This document shows, piece by piece, positions 10,970 to 24,217 of a DNA stretch of 64,000 nucleotides; the first letter of the stretch is position 1, and every line of letters begins with the position of its first letter. This stretch comes from Incurvaria masculella (lineage: Eukaryota > Arthropoda > Insecta > Lepidoptera > Incurvariidae), in contig OX335657.1 in assembly GCA_946894095.1 (NCBI GenBank), positions 4,712,001 to 4,776,000 of the forward strand, given 5' to 3'. The translations under genes and the position numbers were made by a program. Below the pieces are notes generated by a model, which was not told the origin of the DNA, ran no database searches, and saw nothing but the letters and a program-made list of their open reading frames with translations.

Positions 10970-11460
10970 TTAGCCTTACCTGAATATAAAACGTTTCGAA
11001 ATTTCCCTGCACAAAAACCCGCCGTGTGCCCCGAGCCTAGCTTCCGGCCAGATATGGAGCCGCGAGCTGTCACGATGGAGTGGGAAAAAAGGCGGGAGTG
11101 TGGCTTCACTTTATGCGAGGCTCGTCATTGCGCGCGAGAGAGACGGCGTCGACCGCAGGCACGCGCCAGAGCGGGACACCCAACACAACGCGGTTTATAA
11201 GAAAACGAGCCAAGACGCGGGGCGTGTTTGACGGTGGGGTGGGCGTGTGGTTGAGTGTGTGTGCGTCGGTGTGCGAGAAAGTGCTCTCTTGGAGTGAGCA
11301 CCGCGTGAGTGTGTGAGTTCGTGGCGGTGTGCGTGAGCCTTGAGGGGTTTAGATATTCTGGGAAGTTTTTTGTCACCGATATACGTGAGGAGAAATGTGG
11401 ATTTTCGGAGAAATTGAGAGGCAGCTCGATTATTCCTTTGCATCGATTTCCGAAGTGTTG
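10970..11460. other. GC-rich island
   Basis: A CpG-rich, low-complexity block with (gtgtgtgcg)-like runs. The overlapping short frames look like composition effects. Confidence 0.4.
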
Positions 11461-11779
11461 CTGTCAAAAGGAAACTATGTACTATTAATTTGTTATGTTA
11501 GTTAGTACAGATAACTTTTAATTAAAACAAGTCAGTACGTATTAATAATTTCATTGATATAGTCAATGAAAAATGGTTGCACTTAGGTTCCAGAGGGGAT
11601 TTTATTCATAAATAGTTTTTTAGAAAAAATATAATTCCAAGATATTTTGTAAAAATTGTAGAGAATGAAAAATTATCACAACAATGTTTTTGTTATCACT
11701 GCATTAAAATAAAAAAAAAACACAGGCAATCTCCTGAACAATAAATAGCTCTGCTTTCGCAGTCATCGCTTTTCCGTCG

Positions 11780-12275
11780 CAGCCAGGTCGAGGTGTCACA
11801 GGAACCGGTGAGCAGCCGGCGGGGGGCCGCCCGCGCCCCGCACCGCCCCCCTCCCGTCAACGCCGCCGCCGCTCGCCGCACGCCGACCGCCGCCGCCCCG
11901 TCTTGGGGCCAACCAACGACGTTCTTTGGCCCCGTTTTATCGCCTTCTTCTCGCACACCTAACTATCTCTTTTAATACTTATTTCTACCCGCTTTCTTAC
12001 CTCCCCCGCGCCCCGCGCGCACACACGCGCGCCGCCTGCAGGTACAGGCGCGTCGGTGTGTTGGTGCCCGGGGATATTTCTTTCGGGTCGTAATAAGGGG
12101 ACGTTTCTTTCGGAGCGGTGGCTCGGTTAATGCTAAGGAGGTTTCGGCGGCGGAGGGTCGGCTCGCGGCGCGACCCCGCTTGCATTCTGCGTCGGGAATT
12201 TGGCAAAAGTTTCGCTTTGCAAAGTTTGTCGCGATCTGTGTGTGCTTGTGGTGCAACCGTCCTGTTGTTGGTCAG
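11780..12275 (+). other. GC-rich island with a candidate splice donor
   Basis: A CpG-dense block, 11800-12190, followed by gttggtcag/gtatga at 12275. It could be a non-coding first exon or promoter region of the downstream Runx gene; nothing in the sequence proves this. Confidence 0.25.
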
Positions 12276-14499
12276 GTATGACGTTCTAAATTTAAATTAA
12301 AAGCCGGCAACGACATGGTGGGAGACTTCATTTGAAAATCGAATGCATGTTTTTGAAGATATAGGAAGAACAAGAATATTATGATCATTACTTAAAAGTT
12401 TAAAAATATCATTTGCCCTAAATTTAAGAAACCCATAGTAATTTTTGTTAGTCATATTGTGGCGAATACTTACAAAACATTGTTCTTCGATAATGTTTCT
12501 GAGGATTTGAACGCTGGTAAGGAATGTGAAGCGATGTTGTGAAGTTGGCTGTAAAGTTTCGTATCTCGCATGTTTGTCGAAGCGGCACAGTGTTGCCAAA
12601 CCACCGACTCATTAGCTCAGTAGTTCACACATACATTCACACACAATTAATGTATGCTTACATATTAGTATTCCATCTTACATAGATTCGGTATATCAGC
12701 AGTTTCTATGAGCTGGTTGCGGAAAAGTTAATTAATAAATAAAGATTAACTTGAATGAACTGTTTTGATTTTTGCACCCATTAATTATAAAGAAAAGATA
12801 TTTGAAAAACAATATAGTGGGCTATGAAATATTTAATTAATTAAATTTAAGATTAAACATAACTAAACATCATTAAAGAAATAACCAGACTACAAAAAAC
12901 ATATCCTTAAAATACACTTACGCTTGCGTGAAAGTTACTCCACTTCAAAATTCAATTATACATTCTAAGTTACACATATTAAAATTAAACTCAACAGGAA
13001 AATGCTAACTTACTCATAAGCCTCCTCACTTATCACACTTGACAGCGAAGTGTCAGACGAACTCTGCGTATAAATTATAAAGTTAGCTTCACACGCACTT
13101 GTAATCACTTACCCGCGCCATCTTCCCGCCTCCATCTCAACTTATAATTGGCTGAGCTCAGCTAAGCCGACAAAACCGGGATAAACTAACGCGCGTGAGA
13201 GCACGGATCTTGATATATTAATGATAGTATGGATACATGTAATATTTGTATTGCCTCATATTTAAAACCATACAATGATTGTATGTTTTTAAATATGAGA
13301 CATCTGATGTCTTCTAAAAAAAATATGTTTTCTTTATTGCCCAGTCACTTATTTTCACGTCCTAAAAGAACAAAAAATCTTCAGTTTGAAAAAAAAAAAC
13401 GTAGCTACCGTACTTGAAAATAAATTAAAATTAAAATGCATACACAAACAATGGATAAAACATTTATTCTAGAAAATCAATGATACATTAATAAATATAT
13501 TAGAATATTTTAGCATTTCACTAAAAATAATAAGTACGAAAATATGAACATAAAGATGGGTACAATATGCATCCACATATGATGGAGCGTCACAAGATAC
13601 GATCACAGGATACTTCTTTCGCTTCCTTTTCAGACATATATAATTTCATACATGCTCTACGATTACGCGTGGTACGTCTAGTCGTGGCATGATCCCCAAG
13701 GTCGCCCAGGCATGAATATTTATATACTCTATATATAAATATACTCGCTTCTGCTCTGTAATATTTTTTTTTTTCGTTCGTTAGTTATTCTCTTTACACG
13801 TCCAAACCATCGAAGATGAAAATGGTTTGGACATGTGGGATAACCGAAAATAGCAAAAGAAATAGGAAGGAAAGGAAAGCGGATAAGCGAAAATGGAATA
13901 ATTACTAATGCTTAGACATGTTAGCATTGAAGTACAAATATTTTTTTTTATTCATCTCTTTTCACACGCTTACTCACTTTCGCTGTTACTTCAACGTTTA
14001 ATATTACTCCTCTCTAGTCTCGCTCTAACAATTCGTAGCACTATTTCCCAACGCACACAGCGAGGCGGTGATTATATTTCGGAACGCAGCCGCGCGTTCG
14101 CGCGGGAGGGGCGGATGGAAGCCGCGAAAATTGTTCGCGGGGCACGACTTCTTGTTTACGCGACGTTCGAATTTCGAACATTTTGTTTTGAAATTTCGCA
14201 CGTACCGCCCGCCGCGTGCCGCCATTAATAATGGAATACGCAACATTTTGAATGTGAACTTATCGAGTGATTGTTTTTGGAAAATATAAATCAAATCATA
14301 TTTAAAAAAATAAACTAAATATATTATAAAGGTGTTATGTAAATTAGAATTGATGAATAAAGCTCCTTTGATTATGTACAGGTTGGTCATTTTTTAACAC
14401 GCTGTTACAGTCCTAATAATAATCGATCAAAATCATTTAAATATGGTTGGGACGTTGTTTATTTTAGTATATTTTTTTTTATTTTAAATTGTTCATTCA
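12276..14499. other. Mostly unassigned AT-rich sequence
   Basis: A hairpin at 13801-13840 (cacgtccaaaccat/atggtttggacatgtg) sits on a short LINE-like stretch (KWFGHV on +, 13827-13844, then a stop). A GC-rich block lies at 14050-14225. Nothing else is recognised. Confidence 0.35.
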
Positions 14500-14752
14500 T
14501 GTGAGTGAGTTCGAGTTCGGGAATAAGGAAACCTAAAAACGGCTGGAAACTAATTTATATTTGAATAACGGAACTGTTATTTTACCTTCCATCATATTCA
14601 TGGGCAAACCAGATTTTTAGCATTCTAAAAATACGTTCAACATGTGCGGAAACATAAACTATTTATAAAAGTGAGTTGATATTTCAGATATTTATTGATA
14701 TTTATAGAGCGCAGAATTCGAACTCACTTTTACCTCAATGGGCCCCCTGGTC
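14500..14752. mobile_element. MITE, same family as 51502-51750
   Basis: gtgagtgagttcgagttcgg on the left; gaattcgaactcacttttac then ctcaatgggccccctgg on the right, inverted to each other. The left terminus is eroded. Confidence 0.55.
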
Positions 14753-17511
14753 TCTTTTTCGGATGTTAGCAAGCAACAATTTTGATAGTATGGATAATAC
14801 TCACGGAAATATATAATTTCAGTATATATATGCATAAAAAATATGAATTATATGTTAATTAAAAACATTCTGTAAGCTAGACTGTCTTAATCAAGTCACC
14901 ATCAAACGGATTCCCTATTCACTTCACATCCCTTCCACACTACAGTGACAGATAAACGTCTAAAATGGCGGCAACTCTGAGCGCGTGTGCAAATCCATGT
15001 TAATTATTTATGAACGTGCAAAGGAAACTCTACATTTTCGGAGCAGTTCGAAGAAGTTAGAACCATCCGAAAATGCACATTTTTTGTAAACCTTACTTGT
15101 GGAGTCCGTATCACGTGTTCAAATTCTAGGTGCATCCCAAGGCAAATTTGAATTTAAAATTTTGATAAAAATGCGGTTACTCCATTGTTCGGAACCCATT
15201 CAAAATTGCAAGGCCATTAGCAAAAATAAAATCATATCAATTCAATATTCAAAAGAATCCAGAGTAATTTGAACAAGAAAAAAATAACATATTTTTTACA
15301 GTAGACTTAATTTTATAATAGCAGAAAATGTTCTCATGACATTTTAATTAGGTAAGTGTTTGAACTTAACCCAACTGAACATAGTGTCTTTACTGTTCAA
15401 ACGTTAAGTATTACGTATAATCGTCGAATTTGAATGTTCGTTATTTGAAATAGTGTGCTACATAAATGTATTCCAGGAGGAGGAATTGGTAGAAGGGTCG
15501 AGTAATATCAACGACGCATGCAGGCAATTCTAGTGAATGGATTGTGTTATGACGTTAGGATTGTGAAAGATGGGCTCAGGGAGGGAAGTATATTAACAAA
15601 TAGTTTATCGTCTCAGGGTGTCGCTTTGGTTTGTTTTATACGCATTCAAAACAGCCTAAGATGACTGTCGCTGTATTTTTTTTATTAACATTCACTAATA
15701 AATATTCACTCTTTATGAAAAAAGTTCAGCTGTGTGTCTTTACAAATTGGGATCGGTAAGCTGACCTACATTGCGGTTGTATTCTGACCTCGTCTAAAAT
15801 ACTTGATTGATGAAGCTGATGTTAAATGTATTCTGATGTGCTATAAATTGGTATATAGGATCTACAGCACACCGTATAATTTTTATATCTGATTATCCCG
15901 ATATGTTTCTATGTTAAATGCGAAGGCTTCTCGATAATATGAAATAGGTTAGTAATTTTGCCAGATAACTCAACGGTGGAAAAGCATTTTACTTTTCTTT
16001 GAATATAAATATATGGATGCCGCCAAAAGGTTTATACTGGTTTTAAATTTTTCCTTTCACGAAATTTTACTTACTAATAAAATAATATATGGCTGCTGAG
16101 CAAAACATTGTGATCTGTTATCAGTTTCCAAATAGTATCTGTATGCACAGTACAAGCTTAAAATGTGTTTGACACTTTTCTTCCGTTCTGACCTTTTAAA
16201 GGGTGTACAATGAAAAAAATAATAATTAGCAATACCTTCAACAATAGCCAAAGCAAACAATAATATTCAAATTTTAGCATTTTGTGAATAAATAATTTCT
16301 CCCATCTTCCAATTTCGCCAAGTCAAAGTAATACAGCGTAGGCAATGTCAAGAAAAGGCTTTGTTTACCACGAAAATAAGAAGAAAAGTGCGCAGTTAAC
16401 ATGGCAACATCCCCTCGGTCGATAGCACCCCTTCCGTGTTGCCACTCCTCAAATTAGGTTTAACATCCCAATCGACATATCGCGTTTCGCATCTCGTAAC
16501 GGGCCTATTTGCCAGTTTTATTGAGCCCGGATCGAGGGGATCCCCACACTAGGTCGAAATTCTTGGTACGAGCCGAAGAGAAAATAATTTTGGCACAAAA
16601 CGGCGATTAAACTAATTATATGCATGGCCTGCTCAAAATATAACTAGACAACATTGCTGAGTAGGTTTCGGCTTTTGAAACGAATACAAGTGGGTCCTAT
16701 TAGTCCTAGAGTTAAAACCCGCGCGGGTAGGTACCATCGCATCACATTAAATGGAATGAAATGAATATGGAATTAAATACCACTTATTGTGTTTCAAAGT
16801 GTTATATTATAGACATATCCATACTATCGTTCTTGAGACAATCTCATTGATCAAACCACGGAGATCGACGACCGTGGATCAAACGATTTGACAACGTATA
16901 TGTGCCTCCAAAGCTCGCGAGTATACTCTAAGCCCTTGTCTCAAGAGCGTTTATGTTTGGCTCGTACTGTGCCTTTGAGTACCTAAACTTTTACACCAAA
17001 CTACAACATAATTTTAAAATATAGATCCCGTACCATTTAAATACTGAAGGTTGGCAGGAAGTGCAAAATTCATACTATTTTCAATGAAACTTCACTTACT
17101 ATAACTATTTTTAGCTTAACAACATCCTGCCTCGAATATGTATAACATAATACAATGCTTACTCATTTAAAAATATCATTTCGTGTGGAAATGTTGAAAT
17201 TCACTGTGGGCAATAATCACACTCCTTCGACCTATCGCAGTGCTAGCTGTTTCCACAGAAGCATCCCTAGACCGTTGCGGGAGGGCTGCGCTGCGTGCCC
17301 AGTAAGTAGTATCGGCGAATGCGGACGCTGTTTCGAATCAAAGATCAAAGCAGGAATATGTATAAAGTGCGCTCGAGCGATGCGTAACCAACCGTGCTGG
17401 AGATGAGCGGGGAACTTTGAGCGCCATTTTTTGTTACTACCAAATCGCGGACGCATTACACTCAGTGTTCAATTACCTTATGCCTTATACCTTATCCTTA
17501 TGCAATTAACA
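14753..17511. other. Unassigned sequence
   Basis: Only a SINE scrap near 16705-16755 (cccgcgcgggtaggtaccat) and a moderately GC-rich patch at 17225-17410 stand out. No gene is recognised. Confidence 0.35.
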
Positions 17512-17781
17512 ATGTGTGAGGTTCTCATATGTGTAGGTGTAAATGAAAATTATGACGCTTCCAATTATATTTCCATCTGGTATTTTAATTGTGTTTTTAA
17601 ACCAATGTCTCGGGTTCAAATATGTGTAGGTGTTAAGGAATATTTTGACGCTTCCAAATATATTTCCACCTGGAACTTTAATTGTGCTTTTAAAACAATG
17701 TGTCAGGTTCTTATATGTGCAGATATCAATCAACGTTTTGATGCTTCCAATAATCTTTCCACCTGGGATTATATTCCATGA
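17512..17781 (+). repeat. 93-bp tandem repeat, three units
   Basis: gacgcttccaa (or gatgcttccaa) at 17554, 17647 and 17740, each followed by tttccacctgg. The period equals 31 codons, so a 116-codon frame (17431-17781) stays open. I see no other evidence of coding. Confidence 0.85.
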
Positions 17782-18809
17782 TTGATTTAAAAATGGAATG
17801 AGGTAAAGATCCGTGATTCTAAATTGGATGAAAGCTAATCATGATAAATCAGTGCGACTGATGTAAATCCCGTAATTTAGAGTAATTCAAGCGTATATTT
17901 GTTTTAACAAATAATAAAATTGCTACCTAGACAATATCTGTTCGTGACGTGGAACCATGAGAACGTCCGTTTCTATTGCCGGAAAACCACGAAAGCATCG
18001 TTTCGATCCCCGGAGGCTGTATTTTAATAAGTGCCTTACGCATGTAAAGAGAATGTTTTACGGTGAAGAAAAAACATTACGAGGAAGCTCAACACTTCGG
18101 TGGTGTTTGACCGTCATGTTATCTAACTAGATTACACAGATATGGACTCGGCACTCTTTATGTGTTGCGCGAAACATCATTGCGCGAAATGTGGTTGACA
18201 ATTATCAACCGTTGGTTACTCTGAGACTATAAATCAGTTCTGGGAAGCTAGAAATGGCACCCGTGATGATGTTTGTTTATTTTTTTATTAGAACCAAAAA
18301 TAAATGCATGTGCACTCTCTTCAACACGACTTTTTGTTCAAACATTCGTAATAAGATGTCTTAAATAAGAGGATATTCTTACTAATAAGATGGAGTAAAT
18401 CATTTACTTCGTGGGTCTTTATTTGAATTTTAATTTGTAAAATTTTACGTTACAAGCAATTTATATTTTTATTTCTAATATATTTTAAAAAGCATTGTTT
18501 GTTGCAGGTCCCAATCACTTTACAAAATGGATAGTTTGGAGTATCACCGCATCGAAACGATACAAACCATAATAAATAAAATTGATTGGAAACGAAATCG
18601 GATCTCGTTCACCGGAACGCCGCGATGTTCTCTGCATGCGATTGAAACATGCAATCAAGCCACTGGAAATGCTGAACCGCGTAGAAGTAAAGAGGAATGA
18701 ATGCTTTTCCAGAGGTGCCCTTGGCAACTGGACTGCGTTATCGATTCGCATCTGCCAAAAGTGAAATAGGTTCAACTGCATGGCATTGGCATGCCACAGA
18801 AATGAGGCT
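17782..18809. other. Upstream flank of Runx
   Basis: AT-rich sequence. A usable acceptor tgtttgttgcag ends at 18507, so 18508-19142 could be the leader part of the first coding exon. No TATA or other promoter can be asserted. Confidence 0.3.
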
Positions 18810-19160
18810 ATGCCAAGCGCGTCGAGTGAAGTGATTGTGACTGTTCTAAATCTCCACAGGAATGCTACTGTAAATTAGACTCTAACCTTAGCGCAAAATA
18901 TGCATTTCTCGAGTGCAGTGTTTTCGAAGAAGCTCCACCATCATGCCACTTGAAAGTAGACTCTAACCTTAGCGCAAAAGATGCATTTCTCGAGTGTAGT
19001 ATTTTCGAAGAAGTTCCACCGTCATGCCACTTGAACGTAGACTCTAAACTTAGGGCAAAAGATGCAGTTCCCGAGTGCAATGTTTTCGAAGAAGCTCCAC
19101 CGTCATGCCACTGGAAAGTAGACTCTATGCGTAGCGCGGAAGATGCACCTGTCGAGTGAA
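18810..19160 (+). repeat. 81-bp tandem repeat overlapping the Runx start codon
   Basis: The repeat holds about four units plus a diverged leading unit. ATG codons occur at 18900, 18981, 19062 and 19143, exactly 81 bp apart; the last is the Runx start. Each unit reads tagactctaaccttagcgc, then atgcatttctcgagtgcagt, then a ttcgaagaag segment. A diverged unit with ATG at 18810 shares tcgagtgaagtga with the true start region. The period is 27 codons, so another frame is open across units (VDSNLSAKDAFLEC-type repeat); I do not regard that as a gene. Confidence 0.9.
18900..19121 (+). promoter_or_regulatory. Candidate upstream ORFs in the Runx leader
   Basis: Three short ORFs start at the repeat ATGs: 18900-18953 (17 codons), 18981-19034 (17 codons) and 19062-19121 (19 codons), all ending before the Runx ATG. 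A further one runs 18810-18878. A plausible acceptor gtttgttgcag ends at 18507, so the repeats could lie in the 5' UTR. Whether they are transcribed is not shown by the sequence. Confidence 0.45.
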
Positions 19161-19331
19161 GTGAGCTCGACGACGAACGGCGTGGGGCACGAGGCGCCGC
19201 GCGGGTTCGCGGCGGGCGGCGGGGTGCTGCCGAGCCAGCCGCTCACGGCGGAGCTGCTGGCCGAGCGCACCCTGGAGGGGCTGCTGGCGGACCACCCGGG
19301 AGAGCTGGTGAAGACTGGGTGCCCGCATGTG
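19143..19331 (+). CDS. Runx: Runx transcription factor, coding exon 1 (N-terminus)
   Basis: This exon encodes 63 residues, the N-terminus of a Runt-domain transcription factor that would act in the nucleus as a sequence-specific DNA-binding protein, usually with the CBF-beta (Brother/Big brother) partner. The first ~40 residues are a low-complexity Gly/Ala/Ser/Pro/Leu-rich leader. The end, LLADHPGELVKTGCPHV, matches the stretch that precedes the Runt domain in animal RUNX proteins (LADHPGELVRT in vertebrates). The ATG at 19143 is the first in frame after an in-frame TAG at 19122 and has A at -3. The exon ends at GTG/gtgagt (donor 19332) in phase 0 and continues into the exon at 20691. Codon use is GC-rich, unlike the AT-rich surroundings. 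The start codon lies inside an 81-bp repeat (separate entry). The family is clear. Which insect paralogue it is (runt, lozenge, RunxA or RunxB) I cannot decide. Confidence 0.82.
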
Positions 19332-19463
19332 GTGAGTTAGATCTTATTATACTGCTCCACCCACTAATTAGGGTATTAATTGTGAGCCACAACTATGCCG
19401 ATTCGAAACTGCTGAGCTCCGTTATAAAAAACCATCACGCCTATAGCTGGGTAAGCGATTCAT

Positions 19464-19604
19464 AACGGTGGCCAGAAGCCTAAGACCGCTAATAGATAAC
19501 GGCAATTTTGAGCGTTAGAGTTATGAGATACCTCATAACGCTTACACTCGAAAGTAGAGTTATCTATTAGCGGCCTTAGGCTTCTGGTCGCTATACTTAT
19601 GTAT
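19464..19604. mobile_element. Foldback MITE in Runx intron 1
   Basis: ccagaagcctaagaccgcta on the left is inverted as tagcggccttaggcttctgg on the right. Inside, cgttagagttatgag and ctcataacgcttac form the rest of the hairpin. Confidence 0.75.
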
Positions 19605-20179
19605 GGAAACGAAACTCGGGTATGGCAGAATAGGCACTAATTTAAATTAACTGCTGTAGAAATAGGTTCCATATAGAAAAAAAAACTAGTAAATTTACAA
19701 CACAAGTTAAGCAAAGGTTGGGTTAGGTTAGGTTGGTGTTTTTTTTGTACTAAATGTATTCCTTTCTTCAACGACTGTGATATGTATGTGGAACCACCCG
19801 AAAAGCAAGGGAAAAATAATTAAAGAAAGCTGTAGAAAGAACTGCTTTATTACTAACGGTCCAGTCCTTTACAGTTATTGCTTCACGGTAAATTTTACTA
19901 CACAGTAATCACTTCAGGTGAAACAAGGTATAATTACTTGACTAAATAATAACCAAACACACTCAGCGCCCTAGAGTTTTACATGGTAAAGGTCAAGTAC
20001 ATTTCAACCGTTATCGCAGATCACGTATGAAAAGATGTAGCTGAAGAAGTATGCTATGATCTAACCGTATGGGAGCTATGTATGTGTGTAAGTATTGAAA
20101 TGACTGCAAAAACAAGTGCATTTAAAAAAATATGTCAAGTAAGGTCAATTTGCTCAGCTGTTCGGCCTTTAATTTTAGC

Positions 20180-20302
20180 AGTAGTATTCAGAGAGGGCGG
20201 ACTAATTTTAGTTCGCGTATTCGGACTACACCGGTTTTTGTATCGTTAGTCCGGTGCTAATACCGTACTAAGTTTTGACGGGATCACTCTGAATACGTCT
20301 GT
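20180..20302. mobile_element. Possible MITE with short inverted ends
   Basis: gtattcagagaggg near the left and tcactctgaatac near the right are inverted. The internal ggactaatttta and tagtccgg stretches also pair. Confidence 0.35.
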
Positions 20303-20630
20303 AAATCGTTTGTTCGGAAAAAAATTATAATTTTATATTATTTTTTAAGACATTTATTTACCATTTTAAGATTTAACATAAAGGCCTCCTTTTAGTAAGT
20401 CAGGGGAACCAATTACACCTTTCTTAGATTTTTTCAATCCTGTTCAAGTTGAAATCTAGTTCTGAATATTTAGAAGAGCCTCAAATTCAATGCATAGCCA
20501 GGATTACCTCAGGGCCCGTCCTGACAATGTATTTGTTTATTGTTTAAAAAACCGCGGGTATCTCTCGTGGGTTGCCGGGTGTAAAATTGTTTTTTTTTTT
20601 ATCTTCGGAGGGCATCGGAAATTCTCATGA

Positions 20631-20963
<333 letters not shown>

Positions 20964-21150
20964 TAGACTTCTCGATACAGCGAGCATGGAAGGACCGAAG
21001 TAGCTACCGAAACAACTGAACATACGATGTTTCAACGACATACGTAAGGAAACGTAAGAACTTCACAGAACGCTTAAGTGCAACGATCATTCGATGTTGC
21101 GCATCGCGAATTCGTAAGCGAACTAACTATAGTTTGACTTTTTCCACTTA

Positions 21151-21366
21151 GGGCCGATTTTTCAATCCTCAGATAACTAGTACTTATTGAACTGATAGCA
21201 CAAATAAACGTTTGTCAAAAGACGAACGTTACCCAAAAATTTTATATTTTATTACAATTATTTAACTGTAATTTTAGTAATAAAAATATGAATTTACTGC
21301 AACGAATGGCTGAGCAGAGGCGTAAATAAATCCGGCTGATTATCAGACTATTGAAAAATCAGCCCT
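21151..21366. mobile_element. MITE with TA duplication (216 bp)
   Basis: The end gggccgatttttcaat is inverted as attgaaaaatcagccct; TA flanks both sides. The same family occurs at 42347-42577. Confidence 0.75.
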
Positions 21367-22129
21367 TACCGTGCCTTTCATGCTCGCTATATCGATACGC
21401 TTCAAATCGTGTCCTTCAAATTAAAACATTATTTTCACTATATATTTTTTTTATATTTTTTATCATTTTTAGAGCATCGCGATGCACAATTTACAATATT
21501 CCGGTACATATGTACTTCTACCATAAATACATATTTTAATATTAAAATAATATTTTGACGGCACTCTCATAAGTAAACAATTAATCGATTAGACTACTCA
21601 AAATATATTCTGTGATGAGAAAAACTTTTGCTCATTAAATTTGTCGGACTTCGAACATCTTAAAGTCTCATACATTTTCAATGGAAGTTCAAACCCTTTT
21701 TTTTCGTACAAGGATTTGATTAGGATTAATTAGGCGTTCTGTAACGCCAAAAATAACTTTTGAGACAAAGACAAAAATGCCCACGGGATTAAGGCTAAAT
21801 ATAAATTGGAAGGCAAACATGGAAAGTGTGCGCGTGAAAGTGTGTGAAACGTCAGATGGAATGATTATTAGAAGTGTGTGAATACGCCATCATAAGATAC
21901 CCATCGTGTAATTAGCTTAGCATCAGCAACTTATTAAAATCTGAAAAGCATATTTTAAACTAAGTAACAAACAAAGAACATACCTTCTTAGATGATACAT
22001 ATTTACGTAATTTTAGTGATAACAAAAATAACACATGAAGCTCAGCTCCTTAAGACTTTTGTTACGGATGCCTCGGAGTTCAATCATCGGGTTATTAATA
22101 TATACTATAGAATAGGTGATCGTTCGAAC

Positions 22130-22260
22130 ATTGAATTTGCACCCCTCCTTGCTCACTAGGTTAATCCCGCTCGGGTCGGTACGATCGAATTGAATGAAAG
22201 ATGGTCGGCAATGAAAAATTTCAATGTAGCCGCGTAAAAAGCGAAAAGGGGACCCTTTTG
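22130..22260 (+). mobile_element. SINE body fragment
   Basis: aatcccgctcgggtcggtac, cggcaatgaaaaattt and tgtagccgcg follow the SINE order; the ends are decayed. It runs into a gacccttttggtccgg repeat. Confidence 0.5.
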
Positions 22261-22954
22261 GTCCGGCTGTCGGTCACACGTATGTTGTCTAGAATTGTTC
22301 TCCTATTAACGGTTGTTTGAAAATTCAAAAAGAATTGATTGATTTGAAATTCTTTAATACGCCACAAAAAAACAATTTACAAAAGAAAGTACAGTGCAAT
22401 CACAACATAAGTGGGGCGCAAAGGCGGCTCATCCGTTGAAGAGATTTCGTCCAGCCTATATAAGAAATTACCAATATAAGTGCTACGAAACGTCATATTT
22501 TTTGAGAAAAATCTAGATTTCTGAAGCCAGCAGTGACGGGACCCTAGGCACGTGAACACGTTCACACTTGACCGGTTTTTTCTATGTGTTGTGCTAGACT
22601 AATATGATGGTTATAGCCAACCTTGCCTTATTCCACAAAAGAAGTATAAGAGTTAGCCTAGGTTGCCTTCACACAATCACGTGCAATGCATAAAGAAACT
22701 CAATACCAAACGTCTGACCAGCCCCACGCTAGGTGGAATTGGCCGTGCCGTGCGATCGATCCGTTGCAACTGAGACGTCGCGTTCCGAAAGGGGGAGCGA
22801 AAGCTTACAAGTGCGAGACGGCGAGAGCTTTGCCGGTGTCAAGTTGAAGGCGTTTGACCGCCCGAACCCCTGACCCCACAACTCGGAATGCATCTCGGTG
22901 TGCATATATTTTTAGCTGTAATGCTTTTTAATTCTTAGATATATTATTTCAAAT

Positions 22955-23312
22955 ATTAACACACACAATTCTCAATATTCATAGAAATTAGAATTATTCT
23001 AGTATTTTTATCGTCAATTTTGTGCCTACATATCAATACTCTCAATAATTATTGAAATTAGTATTATTCTAGTATTGTTATCGTGATTTTAGCGCCTACA
23101 GATCAATACTCTCAATAATCATAGAAATTAGTATAATTCTAGTATTGTTATCGTGATTTTAGCGCCTACAGATCAATACTCTGAATAATCATAGAAATTA
23201 GTATCAATTTAGTATTGTTATCGTGATTTTAGCGCCTACAGATCAATACTGTCAATAAGCATATAAATTAGTATCATTCTAGTATTGTTATCGTGATTTA
23301 GCGCCTACAGAT
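22955..23312 (+). repeat. 70-bp minisatellite, about five units
   Basis: cctaca falls at 23025, 23095, 23165, 23235 and 23304. The unit contains gatcaatactctcaataatc and agtattgttatcgtgatttt. Confidence 0.9.
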
Positions 23313-24217
23313 GGAAATATTTATGATACCAAACCTTTCTTTCCAATTGCCCATTAGAAAGAACCTGGTATCGTACATTTTCAAATAAAATCAGAAACAT
23401 ATTTAGTGACTGCATTTCTTCTTCGTATTTTCTTAAATATGAAGTTTTTATACAGTGCAGAAATGCAAGAAAGAAAGCAATGCCGGATATCTCAAGGAAA
23501 TGTTTACCTTATTAAACAGCGGCTTAGATAAAACGTTTGTTGGATTTAAAATGTTTATGTAGCTTATGTCGTCGTTACCTTGATGTAGTGATCTGACTGG
23601 TCAGTCAGCGAATGTAGCCGAGTCTCGGTAACGAAACTCGTCACACCTATTCACCACGAAATGTTAACTTTAAAACGCAGTCCTTCGTTTTCACCTCTAA
23701 ATACACGTAATATTATTATAAATATATATTGTTCTGTTTTGTAAAAATATAAAGATTTTTGCATCGGTTCGAACAAGCGCCCTAATAGTTTATCCACGTT
23801 GTTGCAACGACCAGTATATTTATTTCCCCAGCGTAATCCTCACGCTTTTCCTAACCCTATAGTGTCTAGTTACCGATATATACATTTTTGAAATATATGA
23901 TTTCGTCTAGTGAAATTTAACGCGATGCTGCAACCGTGCAAAAGAAAGGTCTTGACAACTCATGACAGTAGGTATGATATTAGCCATCCGTTTCCAGTTA
24001 AGTACAACGTTCCCACGTTCTTACGGAACATCCGATTGTTTTTACACCAAATTAATGAATCACTTTGCATGGAAAGTGTAACTTTTTATATATTCAGAAA
24101 AAAGTTCTCGAAATTTTTTTGTATGCTTCAATCCAATAATCATTTCCCAAATTTAATGTACTGGCCGTTGTAACACTCTGTGCATTGCTCTACATAAATC
24201 TTATTATATGAAAAATC

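Noticed and set aside
13820..13905. LINE C-terminal fragment (KWFGHV)
   Set aside because: Only six residues match the usual motif before a stop; too short to annotate as an element.
19718..19740. Telomeric TTAGG repeat
   Set aside because: Only a short ggttaggttagg-like run, not an array.
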